Assembly: GCF_033001325.1 (NCBI RefSeq)
Contig: NZ_CP133111.1
Location: 4,108,501-4,172,500 of the forward strand
From: Rhodopseudomonas sp. BAL398
Lineage (GTDB): Bacteria > Pseudomonadota > Alphaproteobacteria > Rhizobiales > Xanthobacteraceae
Reading direction: 5' to 3'
DNA length: 64,000 bases
Part shown: piece after piece, positions 56,459 through 64,000 of the stretch
Numbering within the stretch: the first letter of the stretch is position 1
Layout: each line of letters opens with the position of its first letter
Program-made: the position numbers and the translations under genes
Notes under the pieces: model-generated
What the model saw: the letters and a program-made list of their open reading frames with translations, nothing else
Databases searched by the model: none
Told to the model about the DNA's origin: nothing

Positions 56459-56626
56459 GGCCCCCCACCCCCGACCCCTCCCCGCGAGGGGGAGGGGAGC
56501 AGAGAGGCCGCGGATGATTTGCGGAACTTGAAAGCGCTCGTGTTTCGATCGGCTGTAAAGAACAAATCCTCCCCGAGCACTGCGCGCGCCCCTCCCCCTT
56601 GCGGGGAGGGGTCGGGGGTGGGGGTG
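56459..56626. repeat. R3 palindromic repeat between ccmA and ccmB
   Basis: Long inverted ends, CCCCCCACCCCCGACCCCTC...GGGGGAGGGG (56461-56497) and its complement at 56589-56624, enclose about 90 nt of mixed sequence. The core matches the repeat inside the pseudouridine synthase gene. Confidence 0.9.
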
Positions 56627-56660
56627 CCGCGGGCACCGCGCTCGAGGCTAGTCCGAATCA

Positions 56661-57263
56661 TCATGCCACCGCCCCGATCCGCAATTCGCGCGCGGCGATG
56701 CCGAGCGGGGTGTGGGTGGCGGCGATGATCAGGCCGTCGCGGGCGAGATGGTCGGTCATCAACCCGGCGAACATCTGCTGTCCGGCGGTATCGAGCGCCG
56801 AGGTCGGCTCATCGAGCAGCCAGATCGGCCGTCGTACCGCCAGCAATCGCGCCACCGACAACCGTCGGCGCTGCCCGGCCGACAGATAGGCCGCCGGCAG
56901 ATGCGCGGTGTGGGACAGGCCGACCGCCGCCAGGCTGGCCTGCGGATCGGCCGGCTCGCCGCCGAGAAAGTCGCGCCAGAATGTCAGGTTTTCGACGACG
57001 CTCAGCGACGGCTTCAGCGCGTCGCGATGGCCGAGATAATGCGCCTGCTCGGGCACCGGCAGCTCGGCGTCGCCGCCCGACAGCTCGATCACCCCGTCGG
57101 CCCGCGCCAGCAGACCCGCGATCAGGCGCAGCAAGGTGGTCTTGCCGGCGCCGTTATGGCCAACCACGGCCACCGCCTCGCCGCCGACGGCGTCGAAATC
57201 GAGACCGGCGAAGACCTCGCGGCCGCCCCGTACACATCTGAGCCCACGCCCCGACAGCCGCAT
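56661..57263 (-). CDS. ccmA: Heme exporter ATP-binding protein CcmA
   Basis: CcmA (200 residues) powers release of holo-CcmE. Walker [14 protein letters not shown], signature [14 protein letters not shown], Walker [13 protein letters not shown] and the switch His in ATHTPLG are intact. The start at 57263 ([10 protein letters not shown]) follows GGGGAA; longer in-frame starts are rejected. It heads ccmABCDG and is divergent from acnA. Confidence 0.96.
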   Translation of the reverse strand: MRLSGRGLRCVRGGREVFAGLDFDAVGGEAVAVVGHNGAGKTTLLRLIAGLLARADGVIELSGGDAELPVPEQAHYLGHRDALKPSLSVVENLTFWRDFLGGEPADPQASLAAVGLSHTAHLPAAYLSAGQRRRLSVARLLAVRRPIWLLDEPTSALDTAGQQMFAGLMTDHLARDGLIIAATHTPLGIAARELRIGAVA

Positions 57264-57475
57264 CTTTGCGCATTCCCCGGTCCGACTAGGCCGCCGCGAT
57301 CGGTCAATCTGCATTGCTGCGCATGATTGTCGATCTGGCGGCGCGTCTGGAAAGATTCTATAAGCCGAGACTTGATGCAGCACACAGTCAGCGCCTGCAA
57401 GCCAATAGGCTTGCCCCTCCGAGGCGCCTTGATACCCATTCGCCACCTGAAGAACGAAAATCGGGACCGCCTCAC

Positions 57476-60196
<2,721 letters not shown>

Positions 60197-60353
60197 CCCT
60201 CGCCAGGGGTATTTCAAGGCGGATTGCCTCACTGCGAAGTGAGTGGCAGGTGATCGGAAGGCGGCTTATTCAAGAGCCGCCTTCTGGTTGTCGAAGGCTC
60301 CCCCAATCGACGGCGTTCCGGCCGATGGCCGGGCGTTGGTGTGGCTTGGTAGC

Positions 60354-61109
60354 ATGATCATTTTCAACGGATTCTCACGATGGTCTGGCGCGCTCAGCCT
60401 GTGCGCGATCGCCATGATGGTCCGTCCCGCCAGCGCCGATCCGCGCGCGGTGGTGGAGCTGTTCACCTCGCAAGGCTGCTCGTCCTGTCCGCCCGCCGAC
60501 AAGATCGTCGGCGAGCTGGCAAAGGACCCATCGGTGATCGCGCTGAGCATGCCGATCGACTATTGGGACTATCTCGGCTGGAAGGACACGCTGGCGGATT
60601 CGCGCTTCAGCGCCCGCCAGAAGGCTTATTCCCAGGTCCGCGGTGATCGCGACGTCTACACGCCGCAGATGGTCGTCAACGGTTCGGTTCACGTTCTCGG
60701 AAGCGACCGCGCCGATATCAACAACGCGATCAAGACGACGGAGGCGACCGCGGGCGTAATGTCGGTCCGCGTCATGATGAAGCTCGACGGCAAGCAGATC
60801 GATGTCTCGGTGCCGGCGGCGCATCCGGGCGATGCCGCAAGCCATGGCGAGGTTTGGATCGGCGCCATCTCCAAAGAGGTCCCGATCTCGATCGGGCGCG
60901 GCGAGAATCGCGGCAAGCAGGTCGTCTACCACAACGTGGTCCGGAATCTGCTGAAGGTCGGCGACTGGAACGGCACCTCGCGTAGCTGGACCGTGCCGCT
61001 GGAGAACATCACCGGCGACGGCGTCGACGCCGCGGTGGTGTATCTGCAGGACGGCGATCGTGACCGACCGGGCGCAATGCTTGGCGCCGCCTTCGCGACA
61101 CTGCACTGA
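60354..61109 (+). CDS. Exported DUF1223 thioredoxin-like protein
   Basis: A 251-residue protein with a signal peptide (MIIFNGFSRWSGALSLCAIA..., cleavage near PASADP). The DUF1223 domain begins VVELFTSQGCSSCPPADKIV, where CSSC is a thioredoxin-like redox motif, followed by YWDYLGWKD and YTPQMVVNG. Family members near acnA are common in Rhizobiales; a periplasmic redox role is likely but unproven. ATG 60354 lacks a strong ribosome-binding site; the frame is open from 60243. Confidence 0.87.
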   Translation: MIIFNGFSRWSGALSLCAIAMMVRPASADPRAVVELFTSQGCSSCPPADKIVGELAKDPSVIALSMPIDYWDYLGWKDTLADSRFSARQKAYSQVRGDRDVYTPQMVVNGSVHVLGSDRADINNAIKTTEATAGVMSVRVMMKLDGKQIDVSVPAAHPGDAASHGEVWIGAISKEVPISIGRGENRGKQVVYHNVVRNLLKVGDWNGTSRSWTVPLENITGDGVDAAVVYLQDGDRDRPGAMLGAAFATLH

Positions 61110-61202
61110 TTTCCCTCGATCTTGGATGATGGGTCCGGCCGCGGCGGCACCGCCGTCCGTCGTCGTCCGGCTGCGCCGGTGACGATAAAGCAGACCCCAA
61201 AC

Positions 61203-61330
61203 GGAAAAGGGCCAACTCGCGTTGGCCCAGTCCGGGGATTAACTATGCGATGGACCCGATCCAGACAATCCCGGGGGGCTGGGGGCTGAGGAATCCAGGA
61301 CCGAAAGGACCGGGCCATCGCAGTGATTGT
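61203..61330 (-). ncRNA. Candidate structured small RNA with intrinsic terminator
   Basis: On the minus strand, TGCGATGGCCCGGTCC (61322-61307) pairs with GGATCGGGTCCATCGCA (61262-61246) through 15 Watson-Crick pairs, one G-U and one bulge, around a 44-nt C-rich loop (with CCCCCAGCCCCCC). It is followed by a perfect hairpin GGGCCAAC-GCGA-GTTGGCCC and TTTTCC (61228-61203). No minus-strand gene precedes it, so the terminator is otherwise unexplained. The 5' end and promoter are not defined. It matches no small RNA I can name. Confidence 0.45.
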
Positions 61331-61515
61331 GTTGTGCCAATTCCAAAGGGCGGGCGATTGGCGAAATTCGGGCGGTAATAAGATTGCTCTAACGATGCTG
61401 TGAGAGCCCGGTGACCGCGCGTTGCTGCCGATTCCGCGTGGATTCGGTTGGTCCCGGCCCCTTGCGGCGCGGCGCGGTCGGGGCGATCATGTCAGGGCAA
61501 TGACAGGAGTCCGGG

Positions 61516-61887
61516 ATGAGTTCGATGTCGGAGGGGACTGACCCAAGCGAGATTCGCGCGACTGAGCGCGGCGCCGTCGCCACACCACAGCAGGCCGTGG
61601 TGACGTTCAATCGCGTGGAGCTCAATCGCATTCTCAATCTCTACGGGCGGATGGTCGCGGCCGGCGAATGGCGCGATTATGCAATCGACTTTCTCAAAGA
61701 TCGCGCGGTGTTCTCGGTATTTCGCCGCGCCTCGGAAGTGCCGATCTACCGGATCGAGAAAGACCCCCGGCTGGCCCGTAAACAGGGCGCCTATAGCGTG
61801 ATTTCGGCGGGCGGCCAGATCCTGCGCCGCGGCCACGAGCTGGAGCGGGTGCTGCTGGCGATCGATCGCAAGCTGGCGGTGGTGTAG
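61516..61887 (+). CDS. DUF2794 domain-containing protein
   Basis: A 123-residue cytosolic protein whose second half (VPIYRIEKDPRLARKQGAYS, SVISAGGQILRRGHELERVL in overlap) is the DUF2794 signature, found almost only in alphaproteobacteria; function unknown. AGGAG lies 5-6 nt before ATG 61516. Its stop codon TAG is the first three bases of a copy of the R2 repeat. Confidence 0.9.
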   Translation: MSSMSEGTDPSEIRATERGAVATPQQAVVTFNRVELNRILNLYGRMVAAGEWRDYAIDFLKDRAVFSVFRRASEVPIYRIEKDPRLARKQGAYSVISAGGQILRRGHELERVLLAIDRKLAVV

Positions 61888-61952
61888 AGCGTTTTCGAGC
61901 GAAGTGGGTACCGGTTCGCGTGAAGAAACGCGTCAAAACAAGAATTCAGAGC
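61885..61952. repeat. Dispersed repeat, family R2, copy 2
   Basis: TAGAGCGTTTTCGAGCGAAG, TGGGTACCGGTTCGCGTGAA, GAAACGCGTCAAAACAA is the reverse complement (few mismatches) of the right part of 13685-13790. Its first bases are the DUF2794 stop codon. Confidence 0.85.
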
Positions 61953-61987
61953 GGCTATATTCGATCCGTGACCGCACGGGCAGCGTG

Positions 61988-62093
61988 CCCCCTCTCCCAT
62001 GGGAGAGGGTTGGGGTGAGGGGTTGCAACCTCTCGTCAGTCCCAACCCCTCACCCGGATTGCTTCGCAATCCGACCTCTCCCTATGGGAGAGG
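61988..62093. repeat. Palindromic repeat related to family R3
   Basis: CCCCTCTCCCATGGGAGAGG and TTGGGGTGAGGGGTTG pair with CCCAACCCCTCACCC and CCTCTCCCTATGGGAGAGG further on; an inner CGGATTGCTTCGCAATCCG hairpin interrupts the right arm. With the R2 copy it fills most of the gap between DUF2794 and the GNAT gene. Confidence 0.85.
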
Positions 62094-62171
62094 TGAAAAG
62101 GCCGTCGCGGCGTAGCTATCGATCTCATCACATCAAAGGCTGGACGACAGAGCCGCCGCGAATAGCTTTAA

Positions 62172-62726
62172 TCAGGCGTCGGGCAGTGTGGCGCCGCCCT
62201 CGCCCAGCGCGCGCTGCATCATCACGGTGTCGAGCCAGCGACCGAACTTGAACCCGACATTCGGATTGGTGCCGATCATCTCAAAGCCGAGCCGGGCGTG
62301 CAGCCCGATCGAACCGGCATTGTCGGAATCGCCGATCACCGCGATCATCTGGCGATGGCCGCGCGCCTCGCATTGCGTCATCAATTCGCGCAGCAGTCTG
62401 GTGCCGAACCCGCGGCGATGCGCGGCGGGGTCGAGATAGATCGAATTCTCCACCGTGAAGCGATAGGCCGGCCGCGGCCGATGCGGCCCCGCATAGGCAT
62501 AGCCGGCGATGCTTCCCTGCCGCACCGCCACCAGATAGGGAAATCCGCCATCGCGCAGCGCTTCGAATCGCCGGGTCATTTCGGCCAGATCCGGCGGCGT
62601 CAGCTCAAAGGTCGCGGTGCCGAACCGGACGGCCTGCTCATAGATCGCCGTGATGGCCGCCAGATCGGCGGCGACGGCGGGTCTGATTTCAACGTCGAAC
62701 ATGGGATGGGACACGGCACCGGACAT
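62172..62726 (-). CDS. GNAT N-acetyltransferase (phosphinothricin acetyltransferase-like)
   Basis: A 184-residue GNAT enzyme of the Pat/YncA group: AITAIYEQAVRFGTATFELTPP near the start, SIAGYAYAGPHRPRPAYR, and the acetyl-CoA motif YLDPAAHRRGFGTRLLREL (the RxxGxG/A loop), then FGRWLDTVMMQRAL. Homologues acetylate methionine sulfone/sulfoximine or phosphinothricin; the native substrate is unknown. The start is 62726 or 62702 (MFDVEIRP). Confidence 0.88.
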   Translation of the reverse strand: MSGAVSHPMFDVEIRPAVAADLAAITAIYEQAVRFGTATFELTPPDLAEMTRRFEALRDGGFPYLVAVRQGSIAGYAYAGPHRPRPAYRFTVENSIYLDPAAHRRGFGTRLLRELMTQCEARGHRQMIAVIGDSDNAGSIGLHARLGFEMIGTNPNVGFKFGRWLDTVMMQRALGEGGATLPDA

Positions 62727-62751
62727 GGCCGCAGATTATTTTTGTCGAACG

Positions 62752-62785
62752 CAAAAGAAAAGCCCCGGCCGCGAGGCCGGGGCCT
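62752..62785 (-). terminator. Rho-independent terminator of the Bax-inhibitor-1 gene
   Basis: On the minus strand GGCCCCGGCC-TCGC-GGCCGGGGC is followed by TTTTCTTTT, 30 nt after the stop at 62814. Confidence 0.93.
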
Positions 62786-62813
62786 TGTATTCGATCGGTT
62801 CGGGCGAAGCCCG

Positions 62814-63629
62814 TTATTCTCGCTGGCCCAGCAGCTGCAGCAGCAGCGTGAACAGGTTGATGAAGTTCAAATACAGCGACAGCGCGCCGGTGATGGCCGC
62901 GCGCTCGGCGACGTCGCCGCCCTGCGAGGCATAGCCGTAGATGTAGTCGTTCTTCAGGCGCTGGGTGTCCCAGGCGGTCAGACCCGCGAACACCAGCACG
63001 CCGACCACCGAGACGATGAACTGCAGCATCGAGGAGGCGACGAAGATGTTCACCACGCTGGCGATGATGATGCCGAACAGGCCCATGATCAGGAACGAGC
63101 CCATTCCGGTCATGTCACGCTTGGTGGTGTAGCCATAGAGGCTCAGCGCGCCGAACGAGGCCGCGGTGATGAAGAACACCCGCACGATCGAGGTGTGGGT
63201 ATACACCAGGAAGATCGACGACAGCGAGATGCCCATCAGCGCCGAAAACGCCCAGAACAGCATTTGCGCCGTCGAGGGCTTCAGCCGGTTGATGCCGAAG
63301 GAAATCACGAACACCATCGCCAGCGGCGCCAGCATGAACACCCACTTCAGCGGGCTCACGAAAATGGCAACGCCGAATGAGGTCAGATATTGCCCGCGCG
63401 CCAGCGCCAGCGCGGCACCGTTGGCGGCCTGCGCCGCCTGCGAGGCATCCTTGGTCACCGCGAACATATAGACGCCGAGAGCGGCCGCGCCGGTGATGGC
63501 CAGGCCGATCGACATGTAATTGTAGATGCGCAGCATATAGGCGCGCAGACCGGCATCGACAGCCGCGGCGTCAACGCGCCCGGCCGCCCGGCCGAAAGGA
63601 GAAGCATAGTTGCGGTCGAAGTCCGACAT
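62814..63629 (-). CDS. Bax inhibitor-1/YccA family membrane protein
   Basis: A 271-residue protein with seven predicted helices: NYMSIGLAITGAAALGVY, then two helical hairpins, and a C-terminal SLYLNFINLFTLLLQLLG. The conserved FAGLTAWDTQRLKNDY segment carries the Asp that gates Ca2+/H+ in BsYetJ. Bacterial members interact with membrane quality control (FtsH) or conduct ions. The start at MSDFDRNYASPFGR is fixed by family comparison. Upstream, 63630-63937 holds nothing I recognise. Confidence 0.93.
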   Translation of the reverse strand: MSDFDRNYASPFGRAAGRVDAAAVDAGLRAYMLRIYNYMSIGLAITGAAALGVYMFAVTKDASQAAQAANGAALALARGQYLTSFGVAIFVSPLKWVFMLAPLAMVFVISFGINRLKPSTAQMLFWAFSALMGISLSSIFLVYTHTSIVRVFFITAASFGALSLYGYTTKRDMTGMGSFLIMGLFGIIIASVVNIFVASSMLQFIVSVVGVLVFAGLTAWDTQRLKNDYIYGYASQGGDVAERAAITGALSLYLNFINLFTLLLQLLGQRE

Positions 63630-63937
63630 GGTCGAAATCCCGTGGTTGCCTGGCCAAACGCAAAGGGTGGGCGCGGCCAGTTTGAATTCTATCCCGGACA
63701 CCGAAGCATGACTGTTATGAATTTATCGCCATGCAGCCGGTGTCCGACCCATCTGGTATGTGGGAAACTAACACATTCCATGCAAGCTTTAATGCGCGGC
63801 TGAATGTCGCTCCGCGCCATAGGGTAAAGATAATCGCATCGTGGCGTGGCGCCGGCACGCTGCTGGCGGACGGCCAAACCAGGCCGCTTGCACCCGTTCG
63901 GGCAGGATCGGATCGGCCCGGGTGACGCGCGGCATTT

Positions 63938-64000
63938 TCACAAATTCCGTAGCACGGAGGCCGGTTTCTGGTTCAGCGCCACCAGCGTTCCGAGCAGACC
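63938..64000 (-). CDS. 3' end of a probable FtsX/YbbP-like ABC permease (partial)
   Basis: A minus-strand frame is open from the right edge and ends at TGA (63940-63938). The visible residues GLLGTLVALNQKPASVLRNL resemble the extreme C-terminus of FtsX-like permeases, where a final helix is followed by a 'KPxxxLRxx' end. Only 20 residues are in the window, so the call is tentative. Confidence 0.45.
   Translation of the reverse strand, partial: GLLGTLVALNQKPASVLRNL

Noticed and set aside
61203-61330. Assignment of the structured RNA to 6S, 4.5S, RNase P or tmRNA
   Set aside because: None of the invariant sequences of those RNAs is visible, and the gene neighbourhood does not match.
61330-61350. 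TGGCAC motif upstream of the small RNA candidate, considered as a sigma-54 promoter
   Set aside because: The GG and GC elements are 15 nt apart instead of 10, so the spacing does not fit.
63731-63925. 64-codon plus ORF near the right edge
   Set aside because: No ribosome-binding site, no recognisable domain, and atypical composition; treated as non-coding.

Overview
The window is about 64 kb of high-GC (roughly 65%) chromosomal DNA from an alphaproteobacterium of the Bradyrhizobium/Rhodopseudomonas group (Nitrobacteraceae, formerly Bradyrhizobiaceae). The assignment rests on protein content and order: a malonyl-CoA synthetase very like the Rhodopseudomonas palustris MatB, the order ffh-rpsP-rimM-trmD-rplS-leuC, dapF-mtaB next to ftsY-ispZ-ccm-acnA, and sdhCDAB. 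Dispersed palindromic repeats of the kind common in these genomes support it. Rhodopseudomonas is my best guess for genus. No phage, plasmid, CRISPR array or insertion sequence was seen.

Layout. 0-4 kb holds a small catabolic patch: the 3' end of a Rieske-oxygenase reductase, a 2,5-dihydroxypyridine-dioxygenase-like gene divergent from a short-chain dehydrogenase across a palindromic operator candidate, then a UbiX-like flavin prenyltransferase and a TIGR02444-type protein. 4-14 kb holds tRNA-Thr(CGT), the hemD/mitofilin-like/hemY cluster, divergent tsaD-gpsA-EVE protein, and acs. 14-21.4 kb holds an L,D-transpeptidase, a proline-rich OmpA-like protein, a stress flavoprotein and the sdhCDAB operon. 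21.7-31.3 kb holds a CDF metal exporter, matB, a second SDR, a fasciclin protein, a cytochrome b561/molybdenum oxidoreductase pair, Cu/Zn SOD, an MFS carrier and leuB. 31.4-44.5 kb holds asd, beta-carbonic anhydrase, a CitE-like lyase, leuD, a zincin protease, leuC, and rplS-trmD-rimM-rpsP-ffh. 44.7-64 kb holds a VapBC-type toxin pair, an MBL-fold hydrolase, SIMPL and GyrI-like exported proteins, dapF-mtaB, a cytochrome c, an RluA-type synthase, ftsY-ispZ, ComEA-like, ccmGDCBA, acnA, DUF1223, DUF2794, GNAT, a Bax-inhibitor-1 protein and the 3' end of a probable FtsX-like permease.

Functionally this is mostly core metabolism: TCA cycle (sdh, acnA), acetate and malonate activation (acs, matB), leucine and lysine/threonine pathways (leuBCD, asd, dapF), heme and cytochrome c maturation (hemD, hemY, ccm), SRP targeting (ffh, ftsY) and tRNA modification (tsaD, trmD, mtaB).

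The less ordinary content lies between and inside the genes. At least six families of palindromic repeats occupy gaps, split operons (sdhA/sdhB, ccmB/ccmA, rimM/rpsP), supply a stop codon, and in one case sit in frame inside an RluA-type pseudouridine synthase. There is also a candidate 21-codon leader ORF translationally coupled to acs and a candidate structured small RNA at 61.2-61.3 kb. All coordinates and motifs were read by eye; homology calls come from recognised motifs, not from searches.
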